This document shows, piece after piece, positions 1-4,999 of a DNA stretch of 9,997 nucleotides (position 1 is its first letter; every line of letters starts with the position of its first letter). The stretch spans positions 1 through 9,997 of the forward strand of contig MFPH01000005.1 of the NCBI GenBank assembly GCA_001782645.1, read 5' to 3'. A model generated the notes under the pieces. The model did not search any database, had not been told where the DNA came from, and saw only the letters and a list, made by a program, of their open reading frames with translations. Position numbers and translations under genes: made by a program. The DNA is from Candidatus Levybacteria bacterium RIFCSPLOWO2_12_FULL_37_14 (lineage in GTDB: Bacteria; Patescibacteriota; Microgenomatia; Levybacterales; UBA12049).

Positions 1-567
1 CTTACGGATACCCTGCAGCCACAATTTGATAGGGACCGTAAAGGTAAAATTCAATACGATACAGATTGGTGTAAAAATGAAAAATTCTATACAACTGATA
101 CTTCAAGACCTGCCTGGAGATTGATTACAAAAGATGTAATTCCTGATTCCTTAAATCATAATTATCTTCAGCAAGCAGAGGATATTGTTAAATATCTCAA
201 AGGTACTGTCTTTAAGGGCCGCAGTATCCCCACAGATTATCAAGAAGCAATAGCGGAGTTTGAAAAGCAAAAGAGAGGTATTGAAAAAAACTTATTAAGC
301 AATTGGAAAGATTCTGCCAATAAATTAGCAGGACTTAAACTTACTCAAATGACCAGACAGACTTTCGTTGAACAGCATTATGGCTGGCTGGTTTATTTTC
401 AAAACAGGAACGAGAGATTACTTGAAGACAAATATAATTGGACCGGTTCGCGGGCGTCTGATGGCCGCCTTGTGGGCGTTGGTGGCTCCGCTGCCGGTGG
501 TGCGTACGTGGTCGACTGGGAGCCTGACGGCTCGGATGATGACATCGGCGTCGTCCTTTCTCGGTAG
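1..567 (+). CDS. DGR target protein with C-terminal variable region (5' partial)
   Basis: This is the 3' part of a gene whose start lies before the window; the frame is open from base 1 and gives 188 residues before a TAG stop. A TTG at 121 could be mistaken for a start, but coding sequence clearly continues upstream of it. The visible part has a mainly helical, charged stretch (about residues 55-115), then a Trp/Tyr-rich segment (YGWLVYF, about 127-133) leading into NWTGSR...SDGRLV, and it ends in IGVVLSR. This SDG...W.P..S...IGVV.SR layout matches the C-type-lectin-like ends of DGR targets that I recall from Candidate Phyla Radiation genomes. Residues from about 150 to the end are the variable repeat, where residues such as R157, G160, G163, Y170, V172 and D173 sit at template Asn codons. 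By family knowledge the variable residues form a ligand-binding surface; the ligand and cell location cannot be read here because the N-terminus is missing. The gene converges on the reverse transcriptase gene. Confidence 0.88.
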   Translation, partial: LTDTLQPQFDRDRKGKIQYDTDWCKNEKFYTTDTSRPAWRLITKDVIPDSLNHNYLQQAEDIVKYLKGTVFKGRSIPTDYQEAIAEFEKQKRGIEKNLLSNWKDSANKLAGLKLTQMTRQTFVEQHYGWLVYFQNRNERLLEDKYNWTGSRASDGRLVGVGGSAAGGAYVVDWEPDGSDDDIGVVLSR

Positions 568-571
568 TTTC
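448..571 (+). repeat. DGR variable repeat (VR)
   Basis: This stretch aligns without gaps to the template repeat at 2226-2349 (offset 1778). I count 25 differences in 124 positions: 24 are at template A (17 to G, 4 to T, 3 to C) and one is T to C (VR 495). Ten template adenines are unchanged. All other non-A template positions are identical. From 544 to 563 the two copies match for 20 bases, which is the likely initiation-of-mutagenic-homing (IMH) segment. The 5' boundary is set where non-A mismatches begin (VR 445 and 442). The 3' boundary is less sure: identity resumes after two A-derived changes and runs to 571, just past the stop codon. The VR is visibly richer in G and C than the coding sequence before it, as expected from A-to-G replacement. 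Confidence 0.95.
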
Positions 572-608
572 AGTTAGTTTTTGTATCTTTGATTCCTTAG
601 CGCTTGTT

Positions 609-621
609 CCCGCGAAGCGGG
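609..621. other. GC-rich hairpin downstream of the VR (possible DGR cruciform)
   Basis: A perfect 5-bp stem CCCGC/GCGGG closes a GAA triloop, 41 bases past the target stop and between the two convergent genes. Well-studied DGRs carry a short GC-rich hairpin or cruciform just after the IMH that makes target recognition more efficient, so this is a candidate for that element. It lies farther from the IMH than in the Bordetella phage example and the loop has three bases rather than four. No T-run follows directly on either strand, so it is a poor intrinsic terminator. Confidence 0.45.
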
Positions 622-636
622 CCGATAGAAATTTTT

Positions 637-1689
637 CTACTCTGTCAACCAAAACAATATTGAATTTTGCAATTCCTGTTTAAATTTATAGCTATTAGCG
701 TGAACTAAAAAACCATAATATGATTGTATTGTTTGATTTAAAGACTCTTCGGTGATTTTCCCCGATTTAAATTGTTCAATTTTTTCTTTTATCTTCTTCA
801 GCAGCCTTCTTTTTGTTTTGGTTCTAGGCAAGATGTGTTTGGGGAAAACGATATAGCCTAAAAAATCTATTCCGCTTGAAAATTTGCCAAAGATTATCTT
901 TTTCGGGTGCAATTCTAAGTCTAACTCCTGAATTAAAAATTTCCGTATAGGTTCAATTAAATTCAAAAGGTAAGTTTTATCATGTGAAATAAAAGCGAAA
1001 TCGTCAGCATAACGTAAATAATATTTAACTTTCAGTTTATGTTTAATATATTGATCAAATTCATTCATATAGACATTGGAAAAGAATTGTGATGTAAGAT
1101 TGCCTATGGGAATACCCTTCTTATTAGCTGGATCTCTAGTTTTATCCGAATGAAAACTAGTGATAATTTTTCCAAGAAGATTCAGAAAATCTTGATCTTT
1201 AATCCTTTCTGCAAAAATCTTTAATAAAATTTCGTGATTAACACCTGCGAAAAACTTTTTGATATCGCATTTTAATACCCAACAAATCCGTGTATTGTTT
1301 AAGCTTTCCTTAATAGCCATCTTTTGTAAAGCGAGTACGCCCCTATGGGTTCCTTTATCTTTACGGCAGGCATAGGAATGATGGATAAAGGTGGGCTCAA
1401 AAATTTTTTCTAAAATATCACTAACAATGTGATGAACGATTCTATCGATAACGCTTGCTTTGTGTATAGTTCTAGGTTTCGGATCGTGAACAAAAAATTG
1501 TGAATAGCCACCAGGCAAATACGTTTTATTTTCAAGTTTTTTCTGTAATTCCTTAAGATTATTTTCCTTATCCTCTCCAAATCCAATAACGTCTTTCTTT
1601 GTTCTCTTCCCTTTTAAGAATTCCTGAAATCCACGAAAAATGTTTTGCTTTGTGATAAGCTTAGAGCATAAATTATGCCAGACTTTCAT
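637..1689 (-). CDS. DGR-type reverse transcriptase
   Basis: A 350-residue RNA-directed DNA polymerase that would copy the TR RNA into adenine-mutagenised cDNA for transfer into the VR. Motifs in order: the N-terminal region with PKPRTIHKA (70-78) and DRIVHHIV (82-89); CDIKKFF (141-147) with the first catalytic Asp; GIPIGNLTSQFFSN (192-205); YADD (227-230) with the catalytic Asp pair; GIDFLGY (273-279); and the C-terminal HANSYKF segment. The Gln in GNLTSQ, in place of the Pro of the QGxxxSP motif of group II intron RTs, is a hallmark of DGR RTs, and no maturase or endonuclease domain follows. Length is typical of the family. The start is the only Met before the conserved N-terminal part (the next is near residue 124). 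The gene faces the opposite way to the target, Avd and TR, and its start overlaps the Avd start head to head. I see no convincing promoter or Shine-Dalgarno for it. Confidence 0.95.
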   Translation of the reverse strand: MKVWHNLCSKLITKQNIFRGFQEFLKGKRTKKDVIGFGEDKENNLKELQKKLENKTYLPGGYSQFFVHDPKPRTIHKASVIDRIVHHIVSDILEKIFEPTFIHHSYACRKDKGTHRGVLALQKMAIKESLNNTRICWVLKCDIKKFFAGVNHEILLKIFAERIKDQDFLNLLGKIITSFHSDKTRDPANKKGIPIGNLTSQFFSNVYMNEFDQYIKHKLKVKYYLRYADDFAFISHDKTYLLNLIEPIRKFLIQELDLELHPKKIIFGKFSSGIDFLGYIVFPKHILPRTKTKRRLLKKIKEKIEQFKSGKITEESLNQTIQSYYGFLVHANSYKFKQELQNSILFWLTE

Positions 1690-2037
1690 ACATCATGGCA
1701 GGATACACCAATATTTACGAAAACGTACGAGCTTTATAAAAACTTTTATTCTAATCTTTCTTCTTTTCCGAGAAAAGACCGCTATACGCTAGGACAAAAA
1801 TGCGAGAAAATTTTATTGGAACTTTTAGAAAAAATTATTTTAGCAAGCAATATTTCAAAGCAAGAGAAGCTTCCGGTCTTAAGAGAAGCGAGTGTAAAAG
1901 TTGATTTATTAAGAGTTTTTTTCAAATTAGGTAAAGATTTAAAAATTATAGAAAATATAAAATATATCGAACTGGAAAATTCGATTACTGAGATAGGAAA
2001 GATGGTCGGAGGGTGGATTAAAGCTTCAAATAGTTAA
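1675..2037 (+). CDS. avd: DGR accessory variability determinant (four-helix-bundle protein)
   Basis: A 120-residue, mostly helical, Lys-rich protein. The run from TPIFTKTYELYKNF (11-24), through FPRKDRYTLGQKCEKILLELLEKI (31-54), to VDLLRVFFKLGKDLKII and IGKMVGGWIKAS at the end follows the pattern of the Avd/S23-like four-helix-bundle family. In studied DGRs, Avd forms a basic pentamer that binds the RT and the TR RNA and is needed for cDNA synthesis. Its place between the RT gene and the TR supports this role over the S23-type ribosomal insertion proteins of similar fold. ATG 1675 is the only suitable start in frame; conserved sequence begins about 11 residues later. It overlaps the first 15 bases of the RT gene on the other strand, and no clear Shine-Dalgarno precedes it. 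It may be co-transcribed with the TR. Confidence 0.88.
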   Translation: MPDFHTSWQDTPIFTKTYELYKNFYSNLSSFPRKDRYTLGQKCEKILLELLEKIILASNISKQEKLPVLREASVKVDLLRVFFKLGKDLKIIENIKYIELENSITEIGKMVGGWIKASNS

Positions 2038-2107
2038 TTTGTGCTATTCTTACAATTGATTCTTTTTGCAATCCGGAATTTTGGTTGGCATGTTCAATCA
2101 AAAGTGT

Positions 2108-2167
2108 GAGGAGAAAAGAAATATGAAACTACTTGCTCTTTTCTGGTGTAGTTTTGCTACCAAATAA
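2108..2167 (+). other. Mini-ORF with strong Shine-Dalgarno in the TR leader
   Basis: GAGGAG (2108-2113) lies nine bases before ATG 2123, which opens a 14-codon frame (MKLLALFWCSFATK) ending in TAA at 2165-2167. This is the best ribosome-binding site in the window, where most genes have none. The same bases can also form an 8-bp stem, AGAAAAGA (2112-2119) with TCTTTTCT (2137-2144), that would hide part of the Shine-Dalgarno. It may be a real leader peptide, the relic of a lost gene start, or a structural part of the TR RNA that looks like a gene by chance. I assign no function. Confidence 0.25.
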
Positions 2168-2225
2168 TATACAAAGAAGGAACATTCTGTTTCTTCTTGG
2201 TGAAAAAGAGGGAAAGGAGCAACAA

Positions 2226-2349
2226 AAGCAGACGTCTGATGGCAACCTTGTGAACGTTGGTAACTCCGATACTGATGGTGCGAACGTGAACAACTGGAAG
2301 CCTGACAACTCGAATGATAACATCGGCGTCGTCCTTTCTCGAAAGTTTC
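2226..2349 (+). repeat. DGR template repeat (TR)
   Basis: The unmutated master copy of the VR. Read in the VR frame it has eight AAC codons and one AAT, most of which are changed in the VR, while its 34 adenines include only ten left unchanged there. AAY codons can become codons for many residues but never a stop, which is the usual TR design. Three AAG codons (2226, 2298, 2343) break that rule and could give TAG; the last has done so in the VR. The 20-base identical block at 2322-2341 is the IMH* counterpart. The copy lies about 190 bases after avd and is not itself a gene. Confidence 0.95.
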
Positions 2350-2359
2350 GTAAATTAAT

Positions 2360-2388
2360 TAAAGGCTCCTTGCAAAAGAGAGCCTTTA
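2360..2388 (+). terminator. Hairpin ending the TR RNA (probable intrinsic terminator)
   Basis: A perfect 9-bp stem, TAAAGGCTC with GAGCCTTTA, encloses an 11-base loop, 10 bases after the TR end. The T-rich 3' side (CCTTTATT) is a weak U-tract, so termination may be partial. It lies between the TR and the murE promoter and would separate DGR transcription from the cell-wall genes. It could equally be a structural end of the TR RNA that protects it or positions the RT. Confidence 0.55.
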
Positions 2389-2418
2389 TTGAAGACAGCG
2401 GATAACAAGAGGTATAAT
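2389..2418 (+). promoter_or_regulatory. Sigma-70-type promoter for the mur/glm gene run
   Basis: TTGAAG (2389-2394, four of six consensus bases) and a perfect TATAAT (2413-2418) are 18 bases apart. The usual start 7-8 bases after the -10 box would be at about 2425-2426, which is at or next to the murE ATG, so the mRNA would be leaderless or nearly so. No Shine-Dalgarno lies before that ATG, which fits. The -35 box begins one base after the TR hairpin. Confidence 0.65.
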
Positions 2419-2425
2419 ACAAAGT

Positions 2426-3625
2426 ATGTGGCAGAGAATAAAGAATCTTTATCATCTTGGAATTGCAATAATTGCTAACGCTTGGTTTAAATTTCCTTCG
2501 AAAAAGTTAACTGTAATAGGCGTGACCGGTACGGATGGCAAAACAACATCAACCAGCCTGATTTATTATATTCTGTATAGTGCAGGCTTCAATGTCTCAA
2601 TGATTAGTAGTGTTGGAGCAATAATCGGCGGGAAAAATTACGATGTAGGCTTTCACGTTACTACGCCTTCCTCTTTTGCAATCCAAAGATTTATAAAAAA
2701 GGCGGTAGATTCAGGATCAAAATTCCTTGTTCTGGAAACCACATCACACGCTTTGGATCAATATCGAGTTTTTGGAATTAAATTTGATGTTGGAGTTTTA
2801 ACTAACGTGACACATGAGCATTTGGATTACCATAAAACCTATGAAAATTACGCAAAAGCCAAAGCAAAACTACTAAAAATGAGCAGGATTGCTGTTGTCA
2901 ATAAAGATGACAAATCTTTTCCTCTGCTAAATTCAAAATTCAAAATTCAAAATTCAAAAATAAGAACTTATGGAATGAGTTCTGGTTCCGACATTAATCC
3001 AAAAACATTTCCTTTTAAATCTAACCTCATCGGAGAATTTAATAAATACAATATTTTGGCCGCGGTTGCCGCATGTAAAACTCTTGGGATAGAAGACAAT
3101 CAAATAAGAAGGGGCATTGAAAGTTTTGAGCCGCCAAAAGGAAGAGAAGACATTGTTTATGAAAAAGATTTTACAGTTATGATTGATTTTGCCCATACCC
3201 CTAACGCAATTGACCAGATTCTTAAATCTGTTAGAACATTTGCTAAAGGTAAGATTATTCATGTTTTCGGTTCTGCCGGAGCAAGAGATACAACAAAAAG
3301 ATCATTAATGGGAGAAATGTCTTCAAAGTATGCAGACATTATTATTTTGACAGCTGAAGACCCAAGAAAAGAATCGGTTGAAAAGATTAACCATGACATT
3401 GAATCAGGAATTAAGAATAATGAATTAAGAATTAAGAATCGGACATTAATAAAAATTGAAGACAGAAGAAAAGCGATTGAAAGCGCAATTAAGATTGCAC
3501 GAAAAGGAGATTTAGTTCTTATTACAGGAAAATCACATGAAAAATCCATGAATTATGGACAAGGTGAGGAGCCATGGGATGAATATGGTGTCGTACGGGA
3601 CGCCCTTCGGCTTCGCTCGGAGTAA
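2426..3625 (+). CDS. murE: UDP-MurNAc-tripeptide synthetase, lacking the N-terminal domain
   Basis: An ATP-dependent Mur ligase that adds the third stem-peptide residue to UDP-MurNAc-L-Ala-D-Glu in the cytoplasm. Visible motifs: P-loop GTDGKTT (35-41); LETTSHALDQ (103-112); HLDYH (132-136) followed by YAKAK, whose K146 aligns with the carbamylated Lys; NKDD (159-162); IDFAHTPN (253-260); EDPR (311-314); and TGKSHE (367-372). SSHxLxQ-like and AHTPN sequences favour MurE over MurC, MurD or MurF. At 399 residues it is about 100 shorter than Escherichia coli MurE, and the P-loop comes about 75 residues earlier, so most of the UDP-binding first domain is missing. An in-frame TGA at 2390-2392 and no earlier ATG rule out a missed start. 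The specificity motif reads EDPR rather than the DNPR of diaminopimelate enzymes, so the amino acid added is uncertain. Two heptamer arrays lie in its surface-loop regions. It is the first gene of the run. Confidence 0.9.
   Translation: MWQRIKNLYHLGIAIIANAWFKFPSKKLTVIGVTGTDGKTTSTSLIYYILYSAGFNVSMISSVGAIIGGKNYDVGFHVTTPSSFAIQRFIKKAVDSGSKFLVLETTSHALDQYRVFGIKFDVGVLTNVTHEHLDYHKTYENYAKAKAKLLKMSRIAVVNKDDKSFPLLNSKFKIQNSKIRTYGMSSGSDINPKTFPFKSNLIGEFNKYNILAAVAACKTLGIEDNQIRRGIESFEPPKGREDIVYEKDFTVMIDFAHTPNAIDQILKSVRTFAKGKIIHVFGSAGARDTTKRSLMGEMSSKYADIIILTAEDPRKESVEKINHDIESGIKNNELRIKNRTLIKIEDRRKAIESAIKIARKGDLVLITGKSHEKSMNYGQGEEPWDEYGVVRDALRLRSE
2931..2958 (+). repeat. Heptanucleotide repeat ATTCAAA x4 inside murE
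   Basis: Four exact copies of ATTCAAA in tandem, encoding about residues 169-178 of MurE in the variable loop after NKDD. The 7-base unit is not a multiple of three, so gain or loss of a single copy would shift the frame and destroy the enzyme; three units together would keep it. Confidence 0.85.
3401..3442 (+). repeat. Heptanucleotide repeat GAATTAA-type, six units, inside murE
   Basis: Six consecutive 7-base units begin with GAAT: GAATCAG, GAATTAA, GAATAAT, GAATTAA, GAATTAA, GAATCGG. Together they span 42 bases (14 codons) and so are frame-neutral. They encode part of a loop between the EDPR helix and the DRRKAI segment, where E. coli MurE appears shorter and unrelated. The translated piece includes NELRIKN, repeated at the end of MurC. 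Confidence 0.75.
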
Positions 3626-3632
3626 ACTAAGT

Positions 3633-4994
3633 ATGAATAAGATTAAAAGCATCCATTTCGTGGGAATTAAGGGGGTCGGAATGACGCCTTTGGCGATTAT
3701 TGCAAAAGAAGCCGAAATAAAAGTATCGGGATCCGATACTGCAGACGAATTTATTACGGACGTAGTGCTCAAAAAAGCCGGAATAATTCCTCTTGTCGGT
3801 TTTTCAAAAACTCACATATTAAATCCCGATCTTGTTATTACAACCGGAGCGCATGGAGGATTTAGCAATCCCGAAGTTCTAGAGGCAAAAAGAAAAAACA
3901 TAAAAGTTATCACTCAAGGAGAAGCTGTAGGGATTTTCATGGGTGGGGAAATTTTTGGGAGGAAATTTTTTGGCATTTCTATAACCGGAACTCACGGAAA
4001 AACTACTACAACCGCAATGATTGCCAGTTTACTTAAGACGAATAATTTTGACCCTTCTTTCCTAATCGGAACAGCGAATGCGGAATCTTTGGGCGCACCG
4101 GGCCATTACGGTAAGGGAAAATTTTTTGTTGCAGAAGCAGATGAATATATGACAGAACCCACTTTTGATAAAACTATAAAACATATGTGGCAGCACCCAA
4201 AAATTGCGGTAATTACCAATATTGAATTTGATCACCCTGATGCGTATAGCTCCTTGGATGATACACGGGAAAAATTTCTCAAATTTGCCAATCAATTGCC
4301 GGAAGATGGAGTTTTAATTACTTGGGGAGACGATCCGCAAGTAAGGAAATTGCTTACAGAGTATAAGGGTAAAAAAATAACATACGGTTCTGCAAAGCAG
4401 AATGATTATATCGTTGACGAGGTTTTGAAAAATGTTACCCTGTCAGTTTTTGGAGCACACAATAGATTGAATGCGGCTGCGGCTTTTGTAGTAGGTTTGA
4501 AAATTGGTTTGTTACCGGAACAAATAAACAAAGGATTGGAGAAATTTACAGGTTCAAAAAGGCGATCCGAGTTTATCGGTACACTTATGAGCGGAGCACA
4601 GTTATTTGATGATTACGCGCACCATCCCACAGAAATTCAAAAAGCCTTAAAAGCATTCAGAGAAAAATTTCCAAATTCTAAAATTGTCTGTATTTTCCAA
4701 CCGCATACCTATTCCAGAACAAAATCATTGTTCGAACAATTTAGTGATTCGTTTAAGGATGTTGATATCGTTATTTTGACCAATATATATTCATCTTTAC
4801 GCGAAAAACCGGATCCAACTGTTTCCATGGAAAATTTGGCCACAAAAATTGGAAAAAAAGCTTTATTTATACCGAAATTAAACGATGTGATAAAATACAT
4901 CAATAATCAAAGCTATGGGCATAATGTTGTTCTTATTACCATGGGCGCGGGAGATGTATATAAAATAAGTGAAGAATTAAGAATTAAGAATTAA
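3633..4994 (+). CDS. murC: UDP-N-acetylmuramate--L-alanine ligase
   Basis: Adds L-alanine to UDP-MurNAc with ATP, the first amino acid of the stem peptide. Of 453 residues: GIKGVGM (11-17) is the N-terminal UDP-binding Rossmann turn; ITGTHGKTTTT (118-127) the P-loop; EADEY (168-172) and NIEFDHPD (196-203) the metal and phosphate region; GAHNRLNAAAA (274-284) the adenine-side segment; DDYAHHPTEI (326-335) and FQPHTYSRT (355-363) the C-terminal domain; GAGDVYKI (438-445) near the end. The last three motifs separate MurC from MurD, MurE and MurF; the related Mpl ligase is less likely because FQPHxYSRT and GAGD are kept. An in-frame ATG at 3555 would add 26 residues overlapping murE, but homology begins at the Met at 3633, and GGAG (3619-3622) stands ten bases before it. 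It follows murE by 7 bases. Its last codons (EELRIKN) and stop lie in a heptamer repeat. Confidence 0.93.
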   Translation: MNKIKSIHFVGIKGVGMTPLAIIAKEAEIKVSGSDTADEFITDVVLKKAGIIPLVGFSKTHILNPDLVITTGAHGGFSNPEVLEAKRKNIKVITQGEAVGIFMGGEIFGRKFFGISITGTHGKTTTTAMIASLLKTNNFDPSFLIGTANAESLGAPGHYGKGKFFVAEADEYMTEPTFDKTIKHMWQHPKIAVITNIEFDHPDAYSSLDDTREKFLKFANQLPEDGVLITWGDDPQVRKLLTEYKGKKITYGSAKQNDYIVDEVLKNVTLSVFGAHNRLNAAAAFVVGLKIGLLPEQINKGLEKFTGSKRRSEFIGTLMSGAQLFDDYAHHPTEIQKALKAFREKFPNSKIVCIFQPHTYSRTKSLFEQFSDSFKDVDIVILTNIYSSLREKPDPTVSMENLATKIGKKALFIPKLNDVIKYINNQSYGHNVVLITMGAGDVYKISEELRIKN

Positions 4995-4999
4995 GAATT
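4974..4999 (+). repeat. Heptanucleotide repeat GAATTAA at the murC/murA junction
   Basis: Three exact GAATTAA copies plus GAATTA, which runs straight into the murA ATG. The third unit supplies the murC TAA stop and the partial fourth forms the intergenic spacer and the A of the murA start. There is no Shine-Dalgarno in it. A change in copy number would alter the MurC tail and the distance between the genes. Confidence 0.85.

Larger units (their letters stand above)
2038..2390 (+). ncRNA. Template-repeat RNA of the DGR (approximate limits)
   Basis: The interval between avd and murE holds no credible protein gene but contains the TR, so it should be transcribed as the RNA copied by the reverse transcriptase. 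The sense is plus, because the A-specific changes are seen on that strand and it matches the coding sense of the VR. The 3' end probably lies at the hairpin 2360-2388. The 5' end is unknown: I found no good promoter in 2038-2225, so the RNA may be the tail of an avd transcript. An open frame runs through the TR only because the TR copies a coding sequence. Confidence 0.5.

Noticed and set aside
121..123. TTG as start of the target gene
   Set aside because: The same frame is open to base 1 with family-like sequence, so the gene is cut by the window edge.
341..652. A 103-codon minus-strand frame across the VR
   Set aside because: It is the antisense of the target gene; it stays open because A-to-G replacement removed stops, and its product (Arg/His-rich) resembles no family I know.
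1645..1674. TTGCTT and TAAATT as a promoter for avd
   Set aside because: Both boxes match the consensus weakly and the -10 box touches the ATG, so transcription would start inside the gene.
637..1689. RT as a group II intron, retron or CRISPR-linked enzyme
   Set aside because: The SQ form of the GxxxS motif, lack of maturase and endonuclease domains, the Avd neighbour and an A-biased TR/VR pair all point to a DGR.
2133..2405. A 90-codon plus-strand frame through the TR
   Set aside because: It starts at a TTG without a ribosome site and exists only because the TR copies a coding sequence in frame. It is the template, not a gene.
3555..3632. A 26-residue N-terminal extension of MurC
   Set aside because: It overlaps the end of murE, has no Mur-like sequence, and the normal MurC N-terminus starts at the Met at 3633 behind a GGAG.
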